DNA of 35,247 nucleotides from Candidatus Heimdallarchaeota archaeon (GCA_019894765.1 JAGXNT010000023.1:1-35247), one strand, 5' to 3'. Counted from the stretch's first letter, positions 8,370-17,409 are shown. The notes: generated by a model not told the origin, from the sequence alone. A program made the numbers and translations.

Positions 8370-9353
8370 TTGAAAATTTTGATTAGAAATCAATGGTATG
8401 CGGTATTAGATGCCAAAGAGCTTAAGAAAGATAAATTGCTTGGAGTTACAAGATTAGGTGAGAAATTAGTTTTTTGGCGAGATAAAAAAGGAGGGGTAGG
8501 ATGTATATTTGATAAATGCACTCATAGAGGGGCATCTTTGAGCAAAGGAAGGATTTTAAGTAATAATATGGTTCAATGTCCCTTTCATGGTTTTGAATAT
8601 GATAAAACAGGCAAGGTAACGAAAATCCCAGCTAATGGTAAAAATACCCCTGTACCAGAAAGATACAAAGTACATGGTTATCCTGTTAAAGATGCTCATG
8701 GACTTATTTGGATGTGGTGGGGAGAACCACAAAAAGAATACCCACCTCTACCTTTTTTTGAGGATCTTGAAAGCTTTTTTTTCGCTACCTATAAGGATTA
8801 TTGGCCAGTACATTATTCTCGAGCAATTGAAAATCAGCTAGATGTCGTTCATTTACCGTTTGTTCATTATAATACCATAGGGAGAGGATGCAGAACACTA
8901 ATTGATGGACCAAAAACAAAATGGGTAGATAATGAATTGCGAGTTTGGGCATACATGAGAGTAGATAATGGTACTAAACCCTTAAAAGAAAATGAATTAC
9001 AAGAACCAACGAGAACTGCTTTACTTCATTTTAGATTTGGTAATATCTGGCAAAATCGACTTGGTACGAATTTTAGAATATTCGCAGCTTTTGCACCAAT
9101 AGATGATGAAAATACAATTATTTACTTACGTTTGTATCAGAAAATCATTCGTTTGCCATTATTAGGTAGGTTATTAACAAGATTTTCTCACCGCTTTAAC
9201 AGACGCATTTTAAAACAAGATAAACGAGTTGTTAGCACTCAACTTCCAAAAAAGACATCATTTAAGATGAATGAACACCTCATTCAAGGGGATAAACCCA
9301 TTATTGAATATAGAAAGAAACGAGATGAATTATTGAAATTAAATAACAAATAA
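8370..9353 (+). CDS. Rieske non-heme iron oxygenase, PaO/CAO/demethylase-like
   Basis: This O2-dependent oxygenase has an N-terminal Rieske [2Fe-2S] domain: Cys50-x-His52 (CTHRGA) and Cys70-x2-His73 (CPFHGF). The catalytic domain carries ENQLDVVHLPFVH, giving Asn155, Asp158, His161 and His166, and Asp284 in KQDKRVV is the likely third iron ligand. The pattern is that of the vanillate/dicamba demethylase and chlorophyllide/pheophorbide oxygenase branch. At 327 aa it is bacterial in size; it lacks the C-terminal CxxC and membrane helices of plant pheophorbide a oxygenase. Start is TTG. The neighbours (SGR homologue, Fe-S carrier, DUF1295) make a tetrapyrrole substrate worth testing. The true substrate is unknown. 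Confidence 0.9.
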   Translation: MKILIRNQWYAVLDAKELKKDKLLGVTRLGEKLVFWRDKKGGVGCIFDKCTHRGASLSKGRILSNNMVQCPFHGFEYDKTGKVTKIPANGKNTPVPERYKVHGYPVKDAHGLIWMWWGEPQKEYPPLPFFEDLESFFFATYKDYWPVHYSRAIENQLDVVHLPFVHYNTIGRGCRTLIDGPKTKWVDNELRVWAYMRVDNGTKPLKENELQEPTRTALLHFRFGNIWQNRLGTNFRIFAAFAPIDDENTIIYLRLYQKIIRLPLLGRLLTRFSHRFNRRILKQDKRVVSTQLPKKTSFKMNEHLIQGDKPIIEYRKKRDELLKLNNK

Positions 9354-9478
9354 TTGCATATTTAAATTCTGAGTAGATCTACAGCTTTCTTATTTTCTAT
9401 CTCAGAATTATTAATAATATCTTACATTTATCTAATATATAGAATTAATTAATTTAATAGGAAAAAGGTGGATACAAA

Positions 9479-10339
9479 ATGGAACCGATGATTTTCTTAT
9501 GGGCATTGATAGGCCCAGTAGTTTCATTAATATTAGCATTTCCAATAACTGTTATTTGGAAGGACACAAGCTTAGTGGATCTTGGATGGGTTCTTGGATT
9601 CATGTCTATGGCTTGGATTTCATATATTGTAAATGGTTTAACATTTGGCAATTGGATAGCTATAAGACAACTAACAATTACAATTTTAGTTACGATTTGG
9701 GGTATTAGATTATTTACACATTATGTAGTTCGTAAATCCATCCGTAAAGTAGAAGATGCACGATTTGTAGAATATCGTGAAAACTGGACGAAAAATTTCT
9801 ATTTGAAAATAATTCTAATAATTTTCTTACCACAAATATTCCTTGTCTATATTATTGGTTTACCAGTAGTATTTGCTAATTCAATTAATGATTCATTACC
9901 GATTAATACTTTGGGAATAATTCTTTTGATTATCGGTGGATTAGTTTGGCTTGAAGGATTCTTTTTTGAAACAACAGCTGATTTTCAATTAATGCGATTT
10001 AGAAAAAATCCTGAAAACAAAGGAAAAATCTTGAATAAAGGTATTTGGAGATATTCACGCCATCCAAATTTTTTCGGTGAATCTGAACAATGGTGGGGTA
10101 TCTTTATTATCGCAATTTCCTATGCATTCTATAATTATCCAACAATCACAGCTACAAATATTGGTGTTGGATTTACAACAATATTGGGACCAATCCTATT
10201 AACTTTCATTTTACTTAAGGTCTCTGGTATTCCAACTCTTGAAAAAGAAGGAATACTCAAAGGACGAGAAGGTTATGAGGAATATCTTGCAACCACTAGT
10301 ACTTTTATTCCTTGGTTTCCAAAGAAAACTAAAAAATAA
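9479..10339 (+). CDS. DUF1295 / steroid 5-alpha-reductase-like membrane protein
   Basis: A polytopic membrane protein of 286 aa with about six or seven hydrophobic helices. FFETTADFQLMRFRKNP and the C-terminal GIWRYSRHPNFFGESEQWWG are signatures of DUF1295, a relative of steroid 5-alpha reductases and isoprenylcysteine methyltransferases. These usually reduce double bonds or transfer methyl groups on lipophilic substrates using NADPH or SAM. GGTGG precedes the ATG at good spacing. It follows the Rieske gene on the same strand with a 125-base gap and is closed by a terminator hairpin. A lipophilic substrate (isoprenoid or pigment) is an inference from family and context. Confidence 0.88.
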   Translation: MEPMIFLWALIGPVVSLILAFPITVIWKDTSLVDLGWVLGFMSMAWISYIVNGLTFGNWIAIRQLTITILVTIWGIRLFTHYVVRKSIRKVEDARFVEYRENWTKNFYLKIILIIFLPQIFLVYIIGLPVVFANSINDSLPINTLGIILLIIGGLVWLEGFFFETTADFQLMRFRKNPENKGKILNKGIWRYSRHPNFFGESEQWWGIFIIAISYAFYNYPTITATNIGVGFTTILGPILLTFILLKVSGIPTLEKEGILKGREGYEEYLATTSTFIPWFPKKTKK

Positions 10340-10343
10340 CTGA

Positions 10344-10377
10344 GTCAGCTTTTCTGCTGGCATTTTTATTTTTTTTA
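10344..10377 (+). terminator. Hairpin plus T-run after DUF1295 gene
   Basis: GTCAGC (10344-10349) and GCTGGC (10356-10361) form a 6-bp stem with one T-G pair, followed by a run of T residues. It marks the end of the Rieske/DUF1295 transcription block. Confidence 0.6.
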
Positions 10378-10497
10378 ATCATGTTACCTACAATTTTATG
10401 TAAAATGAACATAAGGAAAAGCTATATTATCTTAATTTACCAATTTGCTAACATTTAATTACTATATTACTAAAGTAATCAAATACTTACAAAATTG

Positions 10498-10521
10498 ATG
10501 AGGTAGAGGAAAACGACAATC
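10498..10521 (+). promoter_or_regulatory. Unusual start region: ATG-AGG-TAG, SD-like AGAGGA, then ATC
   Basis: In the frame of the zinc-ribbon gene an ATG at 10498 is followed by AGG and then TAG (10504-10506). After the TAG no ATG, GTG or TTG occurs before the conserved first CxxC. AGAGGA (10505-10510) lies 8 bases before ATC (10519), an ideal ribosome-site spacing, which makes ATC the best candidate start. The conventional ATG at 10564 would delete half of the first zinc ribbon. Confidence 0.45.
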
Positions 10522-11388
10522 TTTTGTCCCAGCTGTGGTACTGCTAACCGCGATGAAGCTGAAATGTGTACTGAATGTGGTAATGTTATCCCTAGATTAA
10601 CCGATAGTACATCTCAGCCAGCTGAATCAACAAGTCCTTCACCCTACGATTTTGGATTAACAGAACAACCCGCTGAATCACAATTCGGAATTGATGTTGG
10701 TTACCCACCCCCACCTCCTCCTCCTCCTGAAGACTCTCAATCTTCTGCTTATCCTGCTGGATATCCTCCTTATGATCATAGAAACCCACAACCCATCGGA
10801 AGAAAAACAGTCTGTGAACGTTGTGGAACTGTTTTACGAGCTGACGACAAACAGTGTTCAGGATGCGGAATGTCAAATCCTGTTGCAATAGAATCTCCTT
10901 CACCTTACGGAGTTCAGCAACAACCATATCAACCTAGTGAACCTTATACTCCCCCTGCTCCTTATGCACCTCGAGCACCTCCACAAACATCTCCCCCACA
11001 ACCTCCTCCACCAATGGAAAAACCAAGAGGAAAACCTCAACAAAATATAGCGAAATGCTCTAGCTGTGGAGCTATTGTATATGATTATGAAACTCGTTGC
11101 AGTAATTGCGACAGAATCTTGTCACCTCCAACTAGACCAAGCAGAGATCAACCCCAACCAGAAGGTCAAGCTCCTCCAGGAACTGCTCGATGCTCTCGAT
11201 GTAATGCGATAGTTTATCCCCATCAAACCAAATGTCCTAATTGTGACAAACCACTGGCACCAATTCCATCAGATACTGGACCAAAACGTCCAAGTCAAAG
11301 AATATCTCGATGCAAACGTTGTAGTCATATAGTCTATCCTACAGATACTCGTTGTCAGAACTGTGGTCGAAAATTAGATGCAGTCTAA
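10519..11388 (+). CDS. Proline-rich protein with five zinc ribbons
   Basis: Five CxxC...CxxC zinc ribbons are joined by Pro/Gln/Ser-rich linkers: FCPSCGTANR...CTECG, CERCG...CSGCG, CSSCG...CSNCD, CSRCN...CPNCD and CKRCS...CQNCG at the very C-terminus. The third to fifth ribbons share the spacer AIVY/HIVYP and are tandem duplicates. A run of prolines lies near the start. The function is unknown; such arrays act as protein or nucleic-acid binding platforms. The N-terminus is uncertain: the standard ATG at 10564 begins inside the first ribbon, so I place the start at ATC 10519 (see the start-region entry). Confidence 0.75.
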   Translation: MFCPSCGTANRDEAEMCTECGNVIPRLTDSTSQPAESTSPSPYDFGLTEQPAESQFGIDVGYPPPPPPPPEDSQSSAYPAGYPPYDHRNPQPIGRKTVCERCGTVLRADDKQCSGCGMSNPVAIESPSPYGVQQQPYQPSEPYTPPAPYAPRAPPQTSPPQPPPPMEKPRGKPQQNIAKCSSCGAIVYDYETRCSNCDRILSPPTRPSRDQPQPEGQAPPGTARCSRCNAIVYPHQTKCPNCDKPLAPIPSDTGPKRPSQRISRCKRCSHIVYPTDTRCQNCGRKLDAV

Positions 11389-11482
11389 TTCATAATTAAC
11401 TATCACTTATTTTGTGTTAATCAATTTCTCTAAGATTTAATTCGAATCATTTTTGAATCTTAACACAATTCATAGCTATAAA

Positions 11483-12394
11483 ATGTTAGACCTAATTGTT
11501 TTGGGTAGTATAACAGAAGACATTATCAGAATCCCAAATGAAGACGATAAACACTTTATTGGTGGTGTTCCTGTTTACGCAGCTTCTACTGCAAAAGCAT
11601 TAGGTGAATCTATAGGAGTAGTCTCAAAAGTAGGGACAGATTTTCATTTAAAGAATCTAAAAATTATAAATTCCCTAGATGCTGATCTAAATGGCTTCAA
11701 GATAATTGGATCAACCTCTATGAAATTTGAGAATAAATATAATTTGAAGGGTAAAAGAACTCAAAGAGTTTTGTCAGTTTCAGATAACATTTCCTTCAAT
11801 GATATTCCCGAAATATATTTTGACACGTACTGTATCCACCTAGGTCCGGTTTTTAATGAAATCACTCCTAACTTAATTAGTGAAGTTCGCAAAGTTTTCG
11901 ATTTTGTTTCTTTAGATGGGCAAGGATTTACAAGGAGCTTAGATGATAAAACTAGGAAAGTTATCCATAAACCATGGCTCAACTATAAAGAATATTTACC
12001 ATTACTAGATGTCTTAAAAGTGGATGATACGGAATTGAAAGGGATAACAGCAACGAATGAGTTAGAAGATGCAATTGAATTAGCGCTTGAAACAGGTTTA
12101 AAATTATTAGTCATCACACAAGCACACAAAGGAGCAATCATTTATCACGAAAAGAAGAGATATGACATTCCCGCTATTCCTACAAATGTTATTGATGAGA
12201 CAGGAGCTGGTGATACATTCATAACAGCGTTCTTATTAGAGTATATGAAAACAAAGGATAGTTATTATTCGGGTCTTATGGCTGCGGCAGCAGCTTCCTT
12301 CAAAATCTCTACTTCCGGACCAATTCCAAATTATACTCGAGAAGATATTTTGAACAAACTAAAAGCATTTCAACCTGATTTTGAAGAGAAGTAA
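11483..12394 (+). CDS. PfkB/ribokinase-family sugar or nucleoside kinase
   Basis: A kinase of the PfkB family, which phosphorylates sugars or nucleosides with ATP. It opens with LDLIVLGSITEDI, has the substrate-side FIGGVPVYAASTAKALG, and carries the C-terminal active-site signature DETGAGDTF with the catalytic Asp, followed by the alanine-rich MAAAAASFK helix. The length of about 303 aa is normal. I use the ATG at 11483; a TTG ten codons upstream (11453) is also in frame, and neither has a clear ribosome site. The substrate cannot be assigned from sequence alone. Confidence 0.88.
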   Translation: MLDLIVLGSITEDIIRIPNEDDKHFIGGVPVYAASTAKALGESIGVVSKVGTDFHLKNLKIINSLDADLNGFKIIGSTSMKFENKYNLKGKRTQRVLSVSDNISFNDIPEIYFDTYCIHLGPVFNEITPNLISEVRKVFDFVSLDGQGFTRSLDDKTRKVIHKPWLNYKEYLPLLDVLKVDDTELKGITATNELEDAIELALETGLKLLVITQAHKGAIIYHEKKRYDIPAIPTNVIDETGAGDTFITAFLLEYMKTKDSYYSGLMAAAAASFKISTSGPIPNYTREDILNKLKAFQPDFEEK

Positions 12395-12491
12395 ATGTAA
12401 TTTCTATTTTTAGGTGAAATATTCAGTTATATTTTTCAACGAGGTTGATGTATTCAAATCTTGTATAACTGAATGTTATGAGGTAAGTAAA

Positions 12492-13451
12492 ATGAGTGAA
12501 GAATATGATTATCGTCTAGATGCTCCAAGCGCAGATAGAATTGATGAGATTACTGAAACAAGAGTATTAGTTGCGAAATCTGTCGTAACTGAGGAAGAAG
12601 CGAAAACAATCTTTGAAAAAGAAAAAGTAGAAGTCTTTAAAGGATTCTTTCGAAGACCTAAAGAGATTGAAATCGACATTAAACAAATAGTAAAGAGTTA
12701 TGAACCCTATATGCTCATTGGCGGAAAATATCATCTTCGTTATTTAACGCAGCGAACCTATGATATTGACTTGATAGATGATGCCATTTCTGTTTTTATT
12801 CTTGGTGAGGAGATAATTGTCCCAGAAGAAGAAGAAGTGGAGGAAGAAGAAACAGAAGTAGACATAAAGGGAAAGAAAAGAAAAGGACTTTTTGATGGAT
12901 TATTTAAATCCGATAAAAGTAAAAAAACTGTTTCTAAACCTGAAATACAACTAACTGGCATCGAACATGTTCTCATTGAGAAGGATATTATGGAAGCACG
13001 TAATTACAAAGGTAGCTCCATTAATCCAGATGTTCTTCCTGATACTAACATGCTGGAAGGAAATGAACAATTTTTGAGAACCAATAATATTGATGTTCCA
13101 AAAGATTATGTTGATATTGAGAAATTCACTAAGGAACTTATTGAAGAATTCACTCAAAAACCGGATACTATACAAAGAGTTATTTCTGAGAAATTAACTA
13201 TTACCGACAAAAAAGTGCTTTATTATCCAGTTTTTTGGGCAAAAATGATCTACAAAGATTCTAAAGAGAAATATGTTCGCTTAGATGCTATTACTCGAAA
13301 AGTAGAAGCTCCAAAAGGCACACGATACGCACCTCCACCTGACTCTAAAGAAGCAATAGCTGCTGAAAGCAGTTCAGGAGTATGTCCTGAATGTGGTGAA
13401 GATATAGAATCGGATGATGTGTATTGTGAGAATTGTGGTGTAAAACTCTAG
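12492..13451 (+). CDS. Uncharacterised protein with C-terminal zinc ribbon
   Basis: From the ATG at 12492, which is preceded by GAGG at about 8 bases, the protein is 319 aa; an in-frame GTG at 12414 would add 26 residues but lacks a ribosome site. The C-terminus is a zinc ribbon (CPECGEDIESDDVYCENCG). A very acidic stretch near residue 110-125 (runs of Glu) is followed by a basic KGKKRKG segment, separating two globular parts. I do not recognise the family. It lies 97 bases after the PfkB gene on the same strand and is convergent with the peptidase gene. Confidence 0.75.
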   Translation: MSEEYDYRLDAPSADRIDEITETRVLVAKSVVTEEEAKTIFEKEKVEVFKGFFRRPKEIEIDIKQIVKSYEPYMLIGGKYHLRYLTQRTYDIDLIDDAISVFILGEEIIVPEEEEVEEEETEVDIKGKKRKGLFDGLFKSDKSKKTVSKPEIQLTGIEHVLIEKDIMEARNYKGSSINPDVLPDTNMLEGNEQFLRTNNIDVPKDYVDIEKFTKELIEEFTQKPDTIQRVISEKLTITDKKVLYYPVFWAKMIYKDSKEKYVRLDAITRKVEAPKGTRYAPPPDSKEAIAAESSSGVCPECGEDIESDDVYCENCGVKL

Positions 13452-13485
13452 GTTTTCTTGCCACCACAATTTATTTCTATTTTTT

Positions 13486-15642
13486 TCATTTTTCTTTGTA
13501 GTCAATTAGTCCGTATTTTTTATAAATATCTAAGAATTTTACAAGGTAAGGAATACTCACTTTACCGACATCATGTTCCACTAATTTAGCAATTTCTGCT
13601 AAAGTTCGATACCCATCTAACCAGAATAGGGCAGATGATAAAGTTGGAGACATGCCTTTGTATTTCTCGTTTATTTTCTGCATAAGCTTACTATCATCAT
13701 AAGAAACATCCATCAAGCTTAAACCAGAAACAGGCCCTCTGATTAATTTTATTGGTATCATTTTCTTAGCGAAGGCATCATCCTTACTCTTTTCTCGTTT
13801 AGGTAGTGGTTCTTCTTTAATATTCATGGATTCTGTGATTTGCTTTATCGCTGCTTTCACATCGATGATTTCTGCTTTAGCGTGAGAGTCAATTCCTTCC
13901 TTCATTTCCTTGAGTAGGTTTTTCAGAACATCTTTCTCTTCTTTATTCTTTGTTAAAATTTCCACAGAATCTAGTGTGAGGTGTTCTCGATCTCTTCTAA
14001 AGAGTATTTGGGATTCAATTTTCATGAGAATTTCGGAAACCAGCTGCTCTTTCGATAAGTCTTCTGTAGGTTTATCTGTTTCTTTTTTCTTTGAAGGAGC
14101 TTCAGCTTTAGATTTCAACTTGAAGAGGAAATTGTTTAGCATTTCTCTACTAAGACTTGTTATCCTCGCTTTACCTTTTACTGCAACTTCTCTGGCTATC
14201 CAAAGAATATCTGGTAACTCAGCATTTGCTAAAAAGTAGCAATAAGAGGCAGTTAGGGAACCAATAAGATGAAGCATATCAACAGAAACTTTCTCTAAAG
14301 TATCTTCTCCTGTGTGATAATAACGATCGGGCCATTGAATAAACATCGGGGTTCCGATGCCAACATCAGGGTGACCTAATACAACATGATCTGAACCACC
14401 AGAAAAAGGTTGATCATTAGCAAACTTGAATGTGGCAAATCCACCTGTTCCTTGGAAATTTAACACTTCTTTACTTGCTTCAGTCAACATAGCACTTAAG
14501 ACATCATTCACATAAGAAGGCAGTGCATTGTGCGTTTTCTCCATAATTAGTGTTCTACCACCACCAACGGTTTGATCTGCACCCACCATATCCAAATTAA
14601 TTCCAGCAACGAAATTCGATATTTTCTTTTCATTAGTTGCTAAATAACAATAAGTCCCAGTGAATTCCGCCATTAGGAGAAATCTTATCCCTCTCTTTGG
14701 TTGTTCAAGTTCCCCAGATGAAATTAGATTATTTAACGCACGGGCAACTTCAATTAAGGCACCACATCCTGAAGCATTATCTATTGCACCAGGTTTTGGA
14801 TGACAGAGATGCGCGACAGCAATGATCTCTTGTCCTTTCTCCTTTCCAGGAATGAAAAACTCAACGACTTCCATTGCACCATCATAAAAACTTGAATCAA
14901 TCTTAGCATGTACCTGAACCTGTTTTATTGGTTTTCCTTCCTTCTTTAGGACCTCATTTCCTTTTTCAGTGCGTTTTATGAGTGTTCGGAGATCATTTCC
15001 TTGTTCAGCAGACAAAACAAAACCTAGAGCGTCCCCTTCATCTCCTTTTGTACCATACCAAAACGAGGTGTAGCGTCTTGCTGTTGGAAAATTAGCTCTA
15101 GTTCTAATAGGTTTTAGTTCACTAACAAGATCATAAATTATTCCTGCAGCCCCTAATTTGTTTACAGCAATTAATCTTAATCGTTTTAAATCAGAATCAT
15201 CTGTTAGAATGAATTTACCTTTCAGATCAAGTTTTTCTAATTCTTCATCTTTCAAACCTTTTGGAAGTATAACCACTTCTCCAGTTATCCCCTCAGGAGG
15301 AGTTGCTTTAGACCTTTGAATTACTGAACAGGGATTTTCAAAGAAACGACAAAGATTCCTCTTGGTTCCATTAGGTTCAATAAGCTCTAAAGTCGCACTT
15401 TTGATCCCCCATTCCTTAGGAACAGGACAACCCCAATAGCTATTGCTTCCAGTTGCAGGATAGCTGTGAGTTTTCACAAGAGGTATATTGTAATTCTCTA
15501 ATTGTTTGTGACAGTAATTAGCAGCTTCTCGAAAGCCCGGAGAAGATTGGATTCGATGGAAATTTGCAATACCACCAATTACCTCTTTGGTATTCTTACC
15601 CGAAAATTCTTTGGAAATTAAATCATAAATCTTTTTGAACAT
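13486..15642 (-). CDS. M28-type zinc aminopeptidase (DUF4910-like) with C-terminal extension
   Basis: A 718-aa protein whose core (to about residue 475) is a co-catalytic zinc peptidase. AHLCHPKPGAIDNASG supplies His278 and Asp288, LMAEFTGTY supplies Glu326, INLDMVGAD supplies Asp351 and RYYHTGEDT supplies His443. A PA-like insert (about 115-240, with LKGKFILTDD) precedes the catalytic half. After residue 500 comes a charged, possibly coiled region and then a C-terminal segment ending in LDGYRTLAEIAKLV... that looks like a small winged-helix or PqqD-like domain. There is no signal peptide, so it is probably cytosolic. The role is inferred as aminopeptidase; substrate unknown. Confidence 0.85.
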   Translation of the reverse strand: MFKKIYDLISKEFSGKNTKEVIGGIANFHRIQSSPGFREAANYCHKQLENYNIPLVKTHSYPATGSNSYWGCPVPKEWGIKSATLELIEPNGTKRNLCRFFENPCSVIQRSKATPPEGITGEVVILPKGLKDEELEKLDLKGKFILTDDSDLKRLRLIAVNKLGAAGIIYDLVSELKPIRTRANFPTARRYTSFWYGTKGDEGDALGFVLSAEQGNDLRTLIKRTEKGNEVLKKEGKPIKQVQVHAKIDSSFYDGAMEVVEFFIPGKEKGQEIIAVAHLCHPKPGAIDNASGCGALIEVARALNNLISSGELEQPKRGIRFLLMAEFTGTYCYLATNEKKISNFVAGINLDMVGADQTVGGGRTLIMEKTHNALPSYVNDVLSAMLTEASKEVLNFQGTGGFATFKFANDQPFSGGSDHVVLGHPDVGIGTPMFIQWPDRYYHTGEDTLEKVSVDMLHLIGSLTASYCYFLANAELPDILWIAREVAVKGKARITSLSREMLNNFLFKLKSKAEAPSKKKETDKPTEDLSKEQLVSEILMKIESQILFRRDREHLTLDSVEILTKNKEEKDVLKNLLKEMKEGIDSHAKAEIIDVKAAIKQITESMNIKEEPLPKREKSKDDAFAKKMIPIKLIRGPVSGLSLMDVSYDDSKLMQKINEKYKGMSPTLSSALFWLDGYRTLAEIAKLVEHDVGKVSIPYLVKFLDIYKKYGLIDYKEK

Positions 15643-15760
15643 GTTTTAATCAAAGAGATTTTGCATTTATTAAAGATTGTTTAAATTATTACTCATTTCC
15701 CTTTTTTTAGGAAAAATTGAATAAACAGTAAGAATTTAGATAACTATCTTTGGAAGAGAT

Positions 15761-17041
15761 GTGTTTAATTTGGAAAGTGATGTTTTTCAATTAACTCCTA
15801 TACGGGGAAGAACCGATTTATTCTATCCTGATTTAGATGTGAATATTTCAAAAATACTCCCAACTGCACTAACTTTATTTGGGAAAAAGTATCCAAAAAA
15901 CAAGGTTTTGTTAAATAATCTAAGTGAAAAGATTGGTTGGCAGAAAATCCAAGAATCTGAAATTACAAACATTATTTTTATTGTTCTTGATTCCCTTGGT
16001 CTCAGACAATTTATGAAATACTCTCAATTACTGAAAGCAAAATTCGAAACAAATGGATTAACACTTTCCTCAGTATTTCCAACCATAACCAGTACATGTG
16101 TAGCTAGTTTGCGTTTTGGAGAAATGCCTAAAACTCATGGAATAGTCGGTCAGAAAATTAACTTCGCTGAAATAAATAATGTTGTGGACACATTAACTCT
16201 GAGAGCAAAAAGAAGTGATGTCGACCTAAGCAGAGCAGGAGTAAATGTGAAAAATTGGGTTTGGTGTGATTTCCCAATGGCTAATGATCCAACGATTAAT
16301 CATCTTGGTTTGATTGAATCGCACATTGCTAATAGTGGATTATCTCATTTAGTGTATAAGAAACCCTGTTCTATTGGATATTCGAGCCACATTGATAGTT
16401 TTGCTGCTGCAAAAAGAATTCTGGAAACTCCTACTTCAGCAAGAAGATTCTTAGATATCTATGTAGGGTCAATAGACAGTATAACCCATCGATATACAAC
16501 CGAGAGTGAAGTACTCAAGGATGAAGTCGAAAATATTGAATTACTTTTGTTTAAGATGCTAAAGAGACTAAATCCAAAGATAGCGAAACAAACCGCTGTT
16601 ATAATAACAGCAGATCATGGTCAAGAAAATCTTACCGAGGAAAAGTCAATCATCGTTTCATCTGAGGAAGAAGAAGAACTGGCATCTCTTATAAAATCCA
16701 GAGGGAGAAGCGGAAGAGTCATTCATTTGTATTCCAAGGACGGCAAACAGGATGAAGTGGCCGATTGGTTTGCAAACAAAATTGGAGATCAAGGAATAAT
16801 TGTTACTCCTAAAGAATATCATAAATTCTTGGGCAAAGGAGCAAACACTCAAGAAATAATAGAAAGACTTGGAGATGTACAAGTAATTTTAGGTGAAAAT
16901 GCATCAATCTATTTTGGTCATTCAGGTAATTATGATCCAATCTTCAATTTGGGTTTAAATGCAACCCATGGTTCCCTAAGTAAAGATGAATTGCTTGTTC
17001 CACTAATTGTGGCTCGAGTAGACGATCTGCTAGGAAAATAA
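15761..17041 (+). CDS. Alkaline-phosphatase superfamily hydrolase (type I phosphodiesterase/pyrophosphatase)
   Basis: A metal-dependent phospho-hydrolase of about 426 aa. The metal-binding start is IIFIVLDSLG (Asp77). The FPTITST segment holds the nucleophile Thr. DSITHRY, ITADHGQ and the C-terminal NATHGSLS supply the remaining Asp/His ligands in family order, and EMPKTHGIVG is the usual downstream motif. There is no signal peptide. Start is GTG with GGAAGAG just upstream. It is divergent from the peptidase gene. The substrate (nucleotide, phosphodiester or phosphonate) is not evident. Confidence 0.85.
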   Translation: MFNLESDVFQLTPIRGRTDLFYPDLDVNISKILPTALTLFGKKYPKNKVLLNNLSEKIGWQKIQESEITNIIFIVLDSLGLRQFMKYSQLLKAKFETNGLTLSSVFPTITSTCVASLRFGEMPKTHGIVGQKINFAEINNVVDTLTLRAKRSDVDLSRAGVNVKNWVWCDFPMANDPTINHLGLIESHIANSGLSHLVYKKPCSIGYSSHIDSFAAAKRILETPTSARRFLDIYVGSIDSITHRYTTESEVLKDEVENIELLLFKMLKRLNPKIAKQTAVIITADHGQENLTEEKSIIVSSEEEEELASLIKSRGRSGRVIHLYSKDGKQDEVADWFANKIGDQGIIVTPKEYHKFLGKGANTQEIIERLGDVQVILGENASIYFGHSGNYDPIFNLGLNATHGSLSKDELLVPLIVARVDDLLGK

Positions 17042-17088
17042 AAGTGTAGAAAAAATAAGGAAAAAAAGAAAAATAAAAACGAAAGGGA

Positions 17089-17385
17089 TTATTTTCCTTT
17101 CTTTTTACTGATTGTTATCTCAATTGCTGAGACATTTGCGGTGCCGCCTTCACTGCGTTCGATTTGTTCAGTAGAAATAATAATTTCTTTAATAACAGCA
17201 TCTGTGACAAATCGATTACGAATAATTTCAGCAGTATCAACAGCGCGACTAATGGCTCTTCCACGAGCTTTTAGGATTAAGTTATTGTTGCCTTCGTTAA
17301 GTTGGGTGATGCACGCTAAAACGTAGGACATAACTGGCTTCGACCCTATAAAGACGACGTTTCCATCTTGTTTACCTTTAGACAA
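17089..17385 (-). CDS. albA: Alba chromatin/RNA-binding protein
   Basis: Alba is a small basic dimeric protein that coats archaeal DNA and RNA. The family core is clear: [19 protein letters not shown], then [18 protein letters not shown] with the conserved lysine/arginine face, then RNRF and [11 protein letters not shown] at 17385 is the likely start, because GGAGG sits exactly 7 bases upstream; an ATG at 17409 lies upstream of that ribosome site and would add eight residues. The protein is then 98 aa with a basic C-terminal KKKGK. It is convergent with the phosphatase-superfamily gene. Confidence 0.95.
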   Translation of the reverse strand: MSKGKQDGNVVFIGSKPVMSYVLACITQLNEGNNNLILKARGRAISRAVDTAEIIRNRFVTDAVIKEIIISTEQIERSEGGTANVSAIEITISKKKGK

Positions 17386-17397
17386 ATTGGTTCCTCC
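17386..17397 (-). promoter_or_regulatory. Shine-Dalgarno site of Alba that selects a TTG start
   Basis: On the minus strand AAAGGAGG ends 7 bases before TTG (17385-17383). It is one of the strongest ribosome sites in the window and shows that TTG is used as an efficient start codon here. Confidence 0.75.
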
Positions 17398-17409
17398 TTT
17401 GTAAGTCAT

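Noticed and set aside
8370..9353. Naming the Rieske protein pheophorbide a oxygenase outright
   Set aside because: It lacks the C-terminal CxxC and membrane helices of plant PaO, and the motif pattern equally fits bacterial demethylases.
10498..10566. Pyrrolysine decoding of the TAG at 10504
   Set aside because: TAG ends several other genes in the window, and no pyl gene is present; an ATC start explains the site with fewer assumptions.
10592..10927. Open stretches overlapping the zinc-ribbon gene on both strands
   Set aside because: They arise from the Pro/Gln-rich linkers of the real gene; cysteine motifs and codon use support only the plus-strand frame.
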